From NCBI GenBank assembly GCA_025464045.1, contig JAODBQ010000661.1, positions 1-17,217 on the forward strand: DNA of 17,217 nucleotides. The letters are read 5' to 3'. Both the position numbers and the translations under genes were made by a program. Position 1 is the first letter of the stretch, and each line of letters opens with the position of its first letter. This document shows, piece by piece, positions 1 to 7,770 of the stretch. This stretch comes from Ilumatobacteraceae bacterium (GTDB lineage: Bacteria; Actinomycetota; Acidimicrobiia; Acidimicrobiales; Ilumatobacteraceae). The notes under the pieces were generated by a model that saw nothing but the letters and a program-made list of their open reading frames with translations, was not told the origin of the DNA and made no database searches.

Positions 1-520
1 GGAGCTCGGCGCCGTCGAGCCAGGCGCGGCGTGCGCCCTCGTCGACGCTCAGATCGTTCGCGCCGGCGACGGCGACGGCGACGGCGCCGTCGCCGGCGAT
101 CGGTGGTGAGCGTCGGAGCTGTGCCCGGATCCGCGCCAGCAGCTCGGCCAGCTTGAACGGCTTGGGGATGTAGTCGACGGCGCCGGCGTCCAGGCCGACG
201 ACGACGTCGAGCTCCTCGTCGCGGGCGGTCAACATCACGATCACCGTCGCCTCGTCCAGCTCGCGCAGCGACCGGCACACGTCGAGGCCGTCGACGTCCG
301 GGAGCCCGAGGTCGAGCAGGACGAGCGCGGGACGGAACATCGCTGCGGCGCGGATCCCGGCGACCCCGCACCGCTCCCACTGCGCCGCGTAGCCGCTGCC
401 CTGCAGCGCGCGCAGCAGCGTCGAACCGATCCGTTCGTCGTCCTCGACGAGGAGGATCCGCGTGGCATCCGGTTCAAGCACCTGAAGATCGGGCGTCGAT
501 GCCACCGAGCACAGCCGCAC
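1..520 (-). CDS. OmpR/PhoB-family response regulator, partial (C-terminus beyond window)
   Basis: Reading the minus strand from a GTG at 520 gives about 173 codons that continue past position 1. A receiver domain is clear. An ILLVEDDER stretch carries the acidic pocket, LVLLDLGLPDVDG carries the phospho-accepting Asp, MLTARD carries the conserved Thr, and DYIPKPFKLAEL carries the conserved Lys. After an Ala/Gly/Val/Asp linker, LSVDEGARRAWLDGAEL looks like the opening beta-strands of a PhoB-type winged-helix DNA-binding domain. An in-frame TGA lies just upstream of 520, so the start is GTG 520 or the internal GTG at 481. A purine-rich AAAGGGG sits very close to the first, leaving the choice uncertain. 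The gene is divergent from the lipoprotein/ABC operon, with a 235-bp gap. Its partner kinase, if any, would lie beyond the left edge. Family assignment is firm; target genes are unknown. Confidence 0.9.
   Translation of the reverse strand, partial: MRLCSVASTPDLQVLEPDATRILLVEDDERIGSTLLRALQGSGYAAQWERCGVAGIRAAAMFRPALVLLDLGLPDVDGLDVCRSLRELDEATVIVMLTARDEELDVVVGLDAGAVDYIPKPFKLAELLARIRAQLRRSPPIAGDGAVAVAVAGANDLSVDEGARRAWLDGAEL
61..98. repeat. 14-bp perfect inverted repeat in the regulator's interdomain linker
   Basis: CGCCGGCGACGGCG at 61-74 is the exact reverse complement of 85-98, with a 10-base spacer built of the same GGCGAC units. It lies inside the partial response regulator gene. There it encodes the Ala/Gly/Val/Asp linker between the receiver and DNA-binding domains. 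It may be only low-complexity coding sequence, but it would form a very stable hairpin. Confidence 0.7.
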
Positions 521-755
521 GCCCCTTTCTCACGTGCCCACGAGGGTAGGGACGTCGCCTCGACGCCACGTACGCCGACCGTCAGCGCACGGTAAATCGC
601 GGCCGGCAACGCACGCGGTCGCCCGGGTCACCGGGCGGCGACGACGCGCCCCCGCGCGTCTTCTTGCCGTCACCTTCCCACCGCCTGGCCCGCCGCTGTC
701 CGGACCACTCCTACCGTCGGTCACAGCCCACCAACTCGCTCGAAGGAGCATGACC

Positions 756-1514
756 ATGCGCCGACATCTCGGCATGTCTGCGGGAGCTGTGGCACTGGTG
801 CTGCTCGCCAGCGCCTGCGCCAGCTCACGCACATCCACCTCCACGTCGACCTCCACCTCCACGTCCCCCTCCGCCTCCAACGGCTCCGCCGCCACGACCA
901 CGACGCCGGTCGTCGCCACGACCACGACGCCGGCGTCGAACCGCCCGGCGAGCACCTCGTCGTCGGCGCCGGCCACGAGCGCCTCCCCGGCGACGACGGT
1001 CCCTGCGACATCGGGGACGGGTGTCGACCCGAACGCGCCGGAGGTGGTCGAGCCCGGCGACATCCCCGACAACCAGGTGTTCGTGCCGTTCCCCGCGATC
1101 GACGGTCACTCGTCGATCAAGATCCCCGAGGGTTGGGCGCAGACGCAGGTCGGCGACGCCGCCGTGTTCACCGACAAGTACAACTCGATCAGCATCCAGT
1201 CGGTGCCGTCCGCATCGGCCCCGACGCTCGACTCGGCCAAGGGAGCCGGCCTCGCCGACGTGGCATCGGACCCCACCTTCACCCTGCTCGACGTCAAGCC
1301 GGTCACCCGCAAGGCGGGGACCGGCTTCCTGGCGACGTACGAGATCGGCAGCGCACCGAACGCGGTGACCGGCAAGAAGGCGCTGCTCGCGGTGGAGCGG
1401 TACACGTTCTTCCACAACGGGACGACGGTCGTGCTGACCCTGTCCGGCGCCAAGGGCGCCGACAACGTCGACCCGTGGAAGGTCGTCAGCGACTCGCTGA
1501 CGTGGACCGCATGA
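756..1514 (+). CDS. Ser/Thr-rich secreted lipoprotein, first gene of ABC operon
   Basis: This is a 252-residue protein with a lipoprotein signal peptide: basic start MRRHL, a hydrophobic stretch, then lipobox LASAC with the lipidated Cys at residue 21. Residues 22-95 are a low-complexity Ser/Thr/Pro/Ala linker, probably spanning the cell wall. Residues 100-252 look like a compact globular domain (FPAIDGHSSIKIPEGW through VVSDSLTWTA). Its strand-rich pattern resembles PsbP/Mog1-like extracytoplasmic domains, but that resemblance is a guess. ATG 756 is chosen because AAGGAG at 743-748 is seven bases upstream; the in-frame ATG at 750 would be too close to it. The stop overlaps the ATG of the next gene (ATGA), so it is co-translated with the ABC transporter. 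It could be a substrate-recognition or sensory partner of the transporter. Lipoprotein status is well supported; function is unknown. Confidence 0.85.
   Translation: MRRHLGMSAGAVALVLLASACASSRTSTSTSTSTSTSPSASNGSAATTTTPVVATTTTPASNRPASTSSSAPATSASPATTVPATSGTGVDPNAPEVVEPGDIPDNQVFVPFPAIDGHSSIKIPEGWAQTQVGDAAVFTDKYNSISIQSVPSASAPTLDSAKGAGLADVASDPTFTLLDVKPVTRKAGTGFLATYEIGSAPNAVTGKKALLAVERYTFFHNGTTVVLTLSGAKGADNVDPWKVVSDSLTWTA
829..933 (+). repeat. Short tandem repeats encoding Thr/Ser linker of lipoprotein
   Basis: From about 829 to 867 the DNA repeats a six-base unit (ACCTCC/ACGTCC/ACGTCG) that encodes an alternating Ser-Thr run. A perfect 19-bp repeat then occurs at 891-909 and 915-933 with a 24-bp period, encoding two copies of an ATTTTP-type octapeptide. 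All periods are multiples of three, so copy-number change would alter linker length without a frameshift. Confidence 0.8.
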
Positions 1515-2200
1515 GGACCACCGCCGTCGCCGATCGGCGACGACCGGCGCTCGAGGCGACCGATCTCTACCGCTTCTACCACGCCGGCGACGACGAGACC
1601 CTCGCCCTGCGCGGGGTCTCGCTGCGCCTCGAAGGCGGGGAGATGGTGGCCGCCACGGGTCCGTCGGGATCCGGCAAGTCGACCCTGCTCGCCTGCCTCG
1701 CCGGACTGGACGAGCCCGACGGCGGCACCGTTCGCGTGCAGGGGCAGACGATGACGAGGCGCAGCGAGGTCGAGCGCTCCGCGCTCCGGGCGCGAGCCGT
1801 CGGGATGCTGTTCCAGACCGGCAACCTCGTCGATCACCTCACGGTCGAGCAGAACGTCGTCCTCGTGCAGCGTCTCGCCGGGCGCGTCGATCGCAGCCGC
1901 GTCGCGGCGCTGCTCGACGAGGTGGATCTCGGCCATCGCCGTGGGGCCGCACCGAAGTCCTTGTCGGGTGGGGAGGCGGCGCGCGCGGGGCTCGCGGTCG
2001 CGCTCGCCAACGAACCCGTCGTCGTGCTCGCCGACGAGCCGACGGGCGAGCTCGACGACGTGGCCGCCGAACGGATCGTCCAACTGCTCCGCGCGCACGC
2101 AGCTGCCGGAGCCGCGGTGCTGATCGTCACCCACAACCGCGTCGTGGCCGCCGCGTGCGATCGGGAGATCCGCCTGTTCGACGGCGAGGTGGTCGGATGA
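1511..2200 (+). CDS. ABC transporter ATPase 1 (MacB/LolD-type)
   Basis: This 229-residue nucleotide-binding protein would energise the FtsX-like permease encoded two genes downstream. All core motifs are present: Walker A GPSGSGKST (50-58), Q-loop Gln in MLFQTGN (about 102), signature LSGGE (151-155), Walker B VVLADE (171-176) followed by PTGELD, and the switch His in THN (208). Length and the GLDEPDGGTV segment fit the MacB/LolD/FtsE subgroup. The signature is followed by AARAG rather than the usual QQRVA, a mild oddity. It starts at ATG 1511, overlapping the lipoprotein stop by four bases, and its own stop overlaps the next ATPase start in the same way. ATPase function is certain from motifs; the substrate is unknown. 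Confidence 0.95.
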   Translation: MRTTAVADRRRPALEATDLYRFYHAGDDETLALRGVSLRLEGGEMVAATGPSGSGKSTLLACLAGLDEPDGGTVRVQGQTMTRRSEVERSALRARAVGMLFQTGNLVDHLTVEQNVVLVQRLAGRVDRSRVAALLDEVDLGHRRGAAPKSLSGGEAARAGLAVALANEPVVVLADEPTGELDDVAAERIVQLLRAHAAAGAAVLIVTHNRVVAAACDREIRLFDGEVVG

Positions 2201-2874
2201 CCGGCCGTCCGCTGGTCGACGTCGCCAACGTCTCGCGCACGTTCGGCCGGGGCCCGAGCGCGGTGGTGGCGGTCCACGGCGTCACGTGCGTGCTCGATCG
2301 GGGCGACCTCATCGCGCTGACGGGCCCGTCGGGCTCCGGCAAGAGCACGCTGCTCCACCTGATCGCAGGGCTCGACCTGCCCACCACCGGAACGGTGACC
2401 TGGCCGGGGATCGGCACGCGTGCCGAGCTCCGTCCCGGCCCGGTCGCCGTCGTGTTCCAGGCACCGAGCCTGCTCCCGCCCCTCGACGTCATCGAGAACG
2501 TGGCGCTGCCGCTGGTGCTGCAGGGGCTGGGGAGGCGCTTCGCCCGTGAGGCTGCCGACGACGCGCTGATCCGCCTCGGGCTCGGGGAGCTGCGCCACAA
2601 GCTCCCCGAAGAGCTGTCCGGCGGCCAGGCCCAACGCGTCGCCGCCGCGCGCGTCCTGGCCGGGCGACCGCAGTTGATCCTCGCCGACGAACCGACGGGC
2701 CAGCTCGATCACGTCAACGGCACCCTCGTCATCGACGCGCTGCTGGACGCCGCCCGCCACCTCGGTGCAGCGATGATCGTCAACACCCACGACCGCACGA
2801 TCGCCGACCGGTTCCCGGTCCAGTGGTCGATGACCTCGGGCCGGTTGGTCCACTGCGCGGTTGCGTCGTGCTGA
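2197..2874 (+). CDS. ABC transporter ATPase 2 (MacB/LolD-type)
   Basis: This is a second, distinct nucleotide-binding protein of 225 residues. It has Walker A GPSGSGKST (43-51), Q-loop Gln 88 in VVFQAPSLLPPLDVIENV, signature LSGGQ (140-144), Walker B LILADE (160-165) with PTGQLD, and switch His 198 in THD. Nothing looks degenerate, so both ATPases of this operon should bind and hydrolyse ATP. The two proteins are clearly related but differ outside the motifs. A heterodimer serving the single downstream permease is therefore plausible, although two homodimers cannot be excluded. It starts at ATG 2197 within the stop of ATPase 1 (ATGA). The C-terminus, ending HCAVASC, overlaps the permease start by seven bases. 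Confidence 0.95.
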   Translation: MTGRPLVDVANVSRTFGRGPSAVVAVHGVTCVLDRGDLIALTGPSGSGKSTLLHLIAGLDLPTTGTVTWPGIGTRAELRPGPVAVVFQAPSLLPPLDVIENVALPLVLQGLGRRFAREAADDALIRLGLGELRHKLPEELSGGQAQRVAAARVLAGRPQLILADEPTGQLDHVNGTLVIDALLDAARHLGAAMIVNTHDRTIADRFPVQWSMTSGRLVHCAVASC

Positions 2875-5564
2875 GGTCGCGCCACCCCAGATCGATCCGG
2901 CTCGCCACGACCTGGCTCCCCGCCCTCGTGCGTCGGCGGACGGGGAACATCGTCGCCACGGTGTGCGGCGTCGCGCTCGCGGTCGCCCTGCTGGCATCGC
3001 TCGGCAGCTTCCTCTCTGCGTCCAAGGCCACGATGACGCGACGGGCGATCGACACCGTCGCCGTCGACTGGCAGGTCCAGGCGCAGCCGGGCGCCGACGT
3101 CGCTGCTGTGACCGCGCAGGTCGCCGCGGCGCGTCACACCGCCGCGTCGGAGCCCGTGCAGTTCGGCGCGACCACCGGCTTCCGATCGTCGACGGGCGGC
3201 TCCACCCGAACAACGGGACCGGGCGAGGTCGTCGGCATCAGCGACACCTACCGGGCGACGTTCCCGGCCCAGCTGCGCAACCTGATCGGCTCGTCGACCG
3301 GTGTGCTGCTGTTCCAGCAGACCGCCGCCAACCTGGCTGTCGCTCCCGGCGACAGCATCGTCGTCGAACGCAGCGGGCTCCCGCCGGCAACGGTGACCGT
3401 GGACGGGATCGTCGACATTCCCCAGGCAGATTCGCTGTTCCAGGTCGTCGGCGCACCCAGTGGCGCGCAACCGCAGGCACCGCCGGACAACGTGCTCATC
3501 GTCCCGACGAGCGTGTGGCACGGCTTGTTCGACCAGCTCGACCCGTCCCACGCCGACCAGATCCACGACCAGGTCCACGTCCGACTCGATCGTCACCTGT
3601 CGGGCGATCCCTCGGCCGCGTACACGACGGTCACCGGACAGGCCCGCAACCTCGAGGCCACCCTCGCCGGAACCGGCCTCGTCGGCGACAACATCGGCGC
3701 AGCCCTCTCGGCGGCGCGCTCCGACGCCCTGTACGCGCAGGTCCTGTTCCTCTTCCTCGGCACACCGGGGGCGGTGCTCGCCGGCCTCCTGACGGCAGCC
3801 GTCGCGGCGTCCGCCCGCGACCGACGGCGCCGCGACCAGGCACTGCTGCGCACCCGCGGCGCGACGGTCCGTCAGCTCGTGGGTCTCAGCGTCGCCGAAG
3901 CCGTCCTGGTCGGTGCCGCCGGCGCGGCGCTGGGGCTCGCGCTCGCCCAGGTCGTCGGACACCTCGCCTTCGGCACGGGTCGGTTCGGCGCCACGACCGC
4001 ATCGGCGATCGGATGGTCGGCGGCCGCCGCCCTGGTCGGCGTCGCGATCGGTGTCGTCAGCATCGCCGTGCCCGCCGGCCGGGATGCGCGTGCCCTGAAC
4101 GTCGTCGCCGCCCGGCGGACCGTCGGCCGGGCGGGCGACCCGCGCTGGATGCGGTTCGGGCTCGACATCGTCCTGCTCGCCGTCGCCCTGATCATCTTCT
4201 GGTTGACGTCGCGCAACGGGTACCAGCTGGTGCTCGCCGTCGAAGGGGTGCCGGGCATCTCCGTCAGCTATTGGGCCTTCGCCGGTCCGGCGCTGTTGTG
4301 GCTCGGCGCCGGCCTGCTCGCCTACCGGCTCACCAACCTGCTGCTGTCACGCGGCCGGACGCTGCTGGCCCTCGGCCTGCGCCCGTTGACCGGGGGGATG
4401 GCGGACACGATCGCGGCGAGCATGCACCGCCAACGCCGTCTCATCGCCCGCGGCGTGGCGATCGTTGCCCTCACCGTCGGCTTCGCCGCATCCACCGCAG
4501 TGTTCAACGCCACCTACCAGCAACAGGCGGAGGTCGACGCCGTCCTCAGCAACGGGGCCGACGTCACCGTCACGACCTCGCCCGGCGCATCGCTCTCACC
4601 CACGTCCGACACTGCCGCACGCATCGCCGCGACGCCGGGCGTGCAGCACGTCGAACCGCTCCAGCACCGCTTCGCGTACGTCGGGGCGGATCTCCAGGAC
4701 CTGTACGGCGTGCGGACCTCGACCGTCGTCGCCGCCGGACGCCTGCAGAACGCCTACTTCCAGGGCGGCACCGCGACGCAGCTGATCGCCACCCTCGCAG
4801 CCCGGCCGGACAGCCTCCTCGTCTCCGCCGAGACGGTGCACGACTTCCAGCTCCTGCCGGGCGATGCCGTGACCCTGCGTCTGCAGGATTCGGGCACGAA
4901 GCGCTACGTCGACGTGCCGTTCCACTACGTCGGGGTGGCCAAGGAGTTCCCCACGGCGCCACACGACAGCTTCCTGCTCGCCAACGCCGACTACATCACC
5001 CAAATGACCGGCAGCGACGCCGTCGGCGCCTTCCTCGTCGACACCGGGTCCGACACCTCCGCCGTCGCCGCGGCCCTGCGAACGCAGCTCGGCACCACCG
5101 CGACGGTCGCCGACATCGGCACCACCCGCGCGATCGTCGGTTCGAGCCTGACGGCCGTCGATCTCGACGGCCTCACCAAGGTCGAGCTCGGCTTCGCCCT
5201 CGCGCTCGCCGCAGCGGCCACCGGCCTGACGCTCTGGCTCGGTCTCGTCGAGCGCCGGCGGACGCTCGGCATCGCCGCGGCACTCGGTGCCAACCGCCGG
5301 CAGCTCGCCGGGTTCGTCTGGGCCGAGGCCGGCGCCGTGACCGTGCTCGGGCTCGTGCTCGGCGGGATCGGCGCATGGGCGCTCGCGAACATGTTGGCGA
5401 AGGTGCTCATCGGCGTCTTCGACCCACCCCCCGATGCCTTGGCCGTGCCTTGGCCGTACCTCGCCACGGTGCTCGCGGTCGCGGTCGCCGCGTCGGCGTT
5501 GGCGGCCGCCTCGGCGACGCGCAGCGCACGCGCCACGGGCGCCGAGTCGCTGCGCACACCCTGA
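2868..5564 (+). CDS. FtsX/MacB-like ABC transporter permease, two FtsX domains
   Basis: This is an 898-residue membrane protein with about ten predicted helices. Helix 1 is near 28-50, followed by a large extracytoplasmic domain (about 52-285). A cluster of helices lies at roughly 289-314, 337-365, 382-402, 430-447, 468-490 and 526-548. A second extracytoplasmic domain follows (about 550-770), then helices near 772-793, 815-848 and 862-882. The two helix triplets match FtsX-type permease domains, giving the YbbP-like ten-helix layout that serves as a whole transporter with its ATPases. Such systems usually move lipids or lipoproteins or transmit force to extracytoplasmic partners rather than importing solutes. 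The start is taken as GTG 2868, overlapping the ATPase 2 stop by seven bases. An upstream in-frame GTG at 2823 is possible but would overlap by about 50 bases. Fold is well supported; cargo is unknown. Confidence 0.9.
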   Translation: MLRSRHPRSIRLATTWLPALVRRRTGNIVATVCGVALAVALLASLGSFLSASKATMTRRAIDTVAVDWQVQAQPGADVAAVTAQVAAARHTAASEPVQFGATTGFRSSTGGSTRTTGPGEVVGISDTYRATFPAQLRNLIGSSTGVLLFQQTAANLAVAPGDSIVVERSGLPPATVTVDGIVDIPQADSLFQVVGAPSGAQPQAPPDNVLIVPTSVWHGLFDQLDPSHADQIHDQVHVRLDRHLSGDPSAAYTTVTGQARNLEATLAGTGLVGDNIGAALSAARSDALYAQVLFLFLGTPGAVLAGLLTAAVAASARDRRRRDQALLRTRGATVRQLVGLSVAEAVLVGAAGAALGLALAQVVGHLAFGTGRFGATTASAIGWSAAAALVGVAIGVVSIAVPAGRDARALNVVAARRTVGRAGDPRWMRFGLDIVLLAVALIIFWLTSRNGYQLVLAVEGVPGISVSYWAFAGPALLWLGAGLLAYRLTNLLLSRGRTLLALGLRPLTGGMADTIAASMHRQRRLIARGVAIVALTVGFAASTAVFNATYQQQAEVDAVLSNGADVTVTTSPGASLSPTSDTAARIAATPGVQHVEPLQHRFAYVGADLQDLYGVRTSTVVAAGRLQNAYFQGGTATQLIATLAARPDSLLVSAETVHDFQLLPGDAVTLRLQDSGTKRYVDVPFHYVGVAKEFPTAPHDSFLLANADYITQMTGSDAVGAFLVDTGSDTSAVAAALRTQLGTTATVADIGTTRAIVGSSLTAVDLDGLTKVELGFALALAAAATGLTLWLGLVERRRTLGIAAALGANRRQLAGFVWAEAGAVTVLGLVLGGIGAWALANMLAKVLIGVFDPPPDALAVPWPYLATVLAVAVAASALAAASATRSARATGAESLRTP
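5436..5457 (+). repeat. Perfect 11-bp tandem duplication in permease gene
   Basis: GCCTTGGCCGT occurs twice in a row (5436-5446 and 5447-5457) within codons for residues about 857-864, just before the last membrane helix. Eleven is not a multiple of three, so loss or gain of one copy would shift the frame and alter the C-terminal helix. Confidence 0.8.
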
Positions 5565-5579
5565 CGCCAAGCGCCGCTT

Positions 5580-5607
5580 CTCAGCAAACGCTCAGGGAAC
5601 GCTCAGG
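5580..5607 (+). promoter_or_regulatory. Triple CTCAG direct repeat at 11-bp spacing, probable response-regulator operator
   Basis: CTCAG begins at 5580, 5591 and 5602, exactly 11 bp apart. The units are CTCAGCAAACG, CTCAGGGAACG and CTCAGGCTGCG. OmpR/PhoB-family regulators bind head-to-tail as dimers on direct repeats of about one helical turn. The mycobacterial MprA box is also a direct-repeat element. The site lies 50-77 bp upstream of the response regulator start, so autoregulation is the simplest reading. No convincing -10 hexamer was seen between the repeats and the gene. Confidence 0.7.
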
Positions 5608-5656
5608 CTGCGCCCCGCCTCGACGTGCAACCTGACGAGCACGGGAGGGATGCCAG

Positions 5657-6343
5657 ATGCAGGCTTTGATCGTCGATGATGAACGCTCGGTGCGCGACGC
5701 GCTGTCGCGAGCGCTCAGGTCCGAGGGCTACCGGGTGCAGCTCGCCGCCTCCGGTGGCGACGCCCTCGGCCTGCTCACCGAGCAGTCGCCGGACGTGATC
5801 GTGCTCGACGTCAGCATGGCCGGGCTGGACGGGCTGGAGACGTGCCGCCTGATCAGGGCCAAGGGTGACGACGTCCCGATCCTGATGCTGACGGCCCGAT
5901 CCGGTGTCGCCGACCGGGTCGCCGGGCTCGACGCCGGAGCCGACGACTACCTCGTCAAGCCGTTCGCCCTGGAGGAGCTGCTCGCCCGCCTGCGCGCCCT
6001 GTTGCGCCGTCACGCCCAACTGACGACGCCCGACTCGGCACGGCTGACGTTCGGCGCCGTGTCGCTCGACCCGGTGAGTCGGGAGGTCACGCTCGGCACC
6101 GCGCAGCTCCGCATGACCCGCCTCGAGTTCTCCCTGCTCGAGCTGTTCCTGCGCCATCCGCGCCACGTGCTCACCCGCGAGGTCATCTTCGACCGTGTGT
6201 GGGGCTACGACTTCGGGGCGAACTCGAACTCGCTCGAGGTGTACGTCGGCTACCTGCGCCGCAAGACCGAGAGCGGCGGGCACCCGCGGTTGATCCACAC
6301 CGTGCGTGGCGTCGGGTACGTGCTCCGGGAGACGCCGCCGTGA
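5657..6343 (+). CDS. OmpR-family response regulator, MprA-like
   Basis: This is a 228-residue full-length response regulator. The receiver domain (about 1-115) has the acidic pair D7/D8, phospho-acceptor D51 in VIVLDVSMAGLDG, T79 in MLTAR and K101 in YLVKPF. The winged-helix domain (about 128-224) has the transactivation and recognition-helix pattern LTREVIFDRVWGYDFGANSNSLEVYVGYLRRK and ends with the wing LIHTVRGVGYVLR. This closely matches the MprA/TcrA branch of actinobacterial regulators. ATG 5657 is supported by GGGAGGG at 5643-5649, seven bases upstream. The stop overlaps the kinase GTG by four bases (GTGA), so the pair is co-translated. Likely regulation is by its own product through the phased CTCAG repeats upstream. 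A second candidate site set lies before the PepSY gene downstream. Confidence 0.95.
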   Translation: MQALIVDDERSVRDALSRALRSEGYRVQLAASGGDALGLLTEQSPDVIVLDVSMAGLDGLETCRLIRAKGDDVPILMLTARSGVADRVAGLDAGADDYLVKPFALEELLARLRALLRRHAQLTTPDSARLTFGAVSLDPVSREVTLGTAQLRMTRLEFSLLELFLRHPRHVLTREVIFDRVWGYDFGANSNSLEVYVGYLRRKTESGGHPRLIHTVRGVGYVLRETPP

Positions 6344-7740
6344 CGCTGCGCAACCGACTCGCGCTCGCCGCAGCGGGCGCAGCTGCGCTCGCCGTCACCG
6401 GCGTCGCGGTCCTCGGCATCGGCTTCGCCCGCTACGAGCTGCGCAGCCAGGTCGACCAGAGCCTTCGACGCCAGGCGCAGAACGTCGACGCCACCCAGGT
6501 CGTCGCCCAACGGACCCCGTCGCACGACGTTCGCGACGTTGGCGACCACACCAACCACGCCGACGGCGAGCAGCCCCCCGCTCCCGCCCCCGACGGTGGC
6601 ACGACCGGGTACCAGATCGTCGACGCCAGCGGGAACGTGATCGTCGGCAACGACGGCGGCACGCTGCTCCCGGTCGACGCCACCGACCTCGAGTTCGCGC
6701 GCGCCGGCACGGGGACCCGCCTGCGCGATGCCACCGTGGAAGGCGTGCACTACCGCATCGCCACGGTCGGCGAGCAGGGTGGCTACGCCGTCCTCGTCGG
6801 TCGGCCGATCGACGACGTCGACCGGACCCTCGACGAGCTGACGATCGGGTTCATCGTGCTGGCATTGGTCGGGGTATGCGTCGCCGCGCTGCTCGGGCGC
6901 CTCGTCGCCCGGCGCGCGCTCGGTCCCGTGACGCTCCTGAGCGCTGCCGCACGCGACGTCGCCGCGAAGCAGGATCCGAGCCTTCCCGTGCCGGAGTCCG
7001 GCGGTGCCGAGCTGGAGCAGCTCGGACGCAGCATCAACTCGATGCTCAGCTCGCTCACCGAGCTCCGCGAGCACGAACGCCGCCTGATCGACGACGCCGC
7101 ACACGAACTGCGCACCCCGCTCACCAGCCTGCGCACGAACATCGAGCTCCTCGCGAGCGGTCGATCCCTGTCCGACGACGACCGCCGCGACCTGCTGATC
7201 GACCTCCAGGCGCAGACGCACGAGTTCTCCGACCTCGTCGGTGACCTCGATGCCCTTGCCCGCAGAGCCAGCACCGACCAGGCCGCCGAGGCGCAGCCGG
7301 TGCGACTCGACGAGGTCGTCGCCAATGCTGCGCGCCGCGCCCGACGACGCGGTGGGCCGGTTCGCATCGTCGTCCGCAACGGCGATCCCGGGACGGTCAT
7401 CGGCGACGCGCCGATGATCGAGCGGGCGATCATGAACGTCCTCGACAACGCGGTGAAGTGGTCACCCCCCGACGGGCTCGTGGTGGTCGAGGTCCGCGGG
7501 ACCGTCATCACCGTGACCGACGACGGCTGCGGGATCGGTGCCGACGAGGCGCCGCACGTGTTCGATCGCTTCTGGCGCGCCCCGACCGCCCGGTCGATGC
7601 CGGGATCGGGGCTCGGGCTGTCCATCGTCCGCCGGGTCGTCGACGACCACCACGGCGACGTCACGATCGACGCCAACCCGACCGGCGGGACCCGGGTCCG
7701 CATCGAGCTCCCGTCGGCCGGGGCCCTCGCCATCGGCTGA
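6340..7740 (+). CDS. HAMP-containing sensor histidine kinase, MprB-like
   Basis: This is a 466-residue membrane kinase partnered with the preceding regulator. Helix 1 is about residues 7-29 and helix 2 about 169-190, enclosing an extracytoplasmic sensor of about 140 residues. The sensor contains a polar, Pro-rich, His-containing segment (about 59-88). A HAMP domain follows (about 187-240). The dimerisation helix carries the phospho-accepting His 255 in DDAAHELRTPLTSL. The ATP-binding domain has N-box MNVLDNAVKW (N366/N370), G1 DDGCGIG (394-400), an F-box FDRFWRA and G2 GSGLGLS (422-428). All catalytic elements are intact. The GTG start overlaps the regulator stop. The family is related to MprB, which senses envelope stress in mycobacteria. 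The stimulus here is unknown. Confidence 0.95.
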   Translation: MTLRNRLALAAAGAAALAVTGVAVLGIGFARYELRSQVDQSLRRQAQNVDATQVVAQRTPSHDVRDVGDHTNHADGEQPPAPAPDGGTTGYQIVDASGNVIVGNDGGTLLPVDATDLEFARAGTGTRLRDATVEGVHYRIATVGEQGGYAVLVGRPIDDVDRTLDELTIGFIVLALVGVCVAALLGRLVARRALGPVTLLSAAARDVAAKQDPSLPVPESGGAELEQLGRSINSMLSSLTELREHERRLIDDAAHELRTPLTSLRTNIELLASGRSLSDDDRRDLLIDLQAQTHEFSDLVGDLDALARRASTDQAAEAQPVRLDEVVANAARRARRRGGPVRIVVRNGDPGTVIGDAPMIERAIMNVLDNAVKWSPPDGLVVVEVRGTVITVTDDGCGIGADEAPHVFDRFWRAPTARSMPGSGLGLSIVRRVVDDHHGDVTIDANPTGGTRVRIELPSAGALAIG

Positions 7741-7770
7741 CGTTCCACCCGCACGATGGTGGGGCCGGGT

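Noticed and set aside
578..637. Inverted repeats in the divergent gap (ACCGT-N6-ACGGT at 578-593 and CGCCCGG-GTCA-CCGGGCG at 620-637)
   Set aside because: Short and GC-rich, with no clear promoter boxes beside them; possible operators for the divergent genes but not supportable. No other feature was seen in 521-755.
1834..3213. Long minus-strand open frames opposite the ABC operon (also 2709-3962, 4596-5570 and others)
   Set aside because: They are antisense to genes with clear motifs, are Arg/Gly/Asp-rich low-quality translations, and show no domain; GC-rich DNA gives many such frames.
7745..7762. Small hairpin (CCACC/GGTGG) just after the kinase stop
   Set aside because: Only five base pairs with an eight-base loop and no T-run; too weak to call a terminator.
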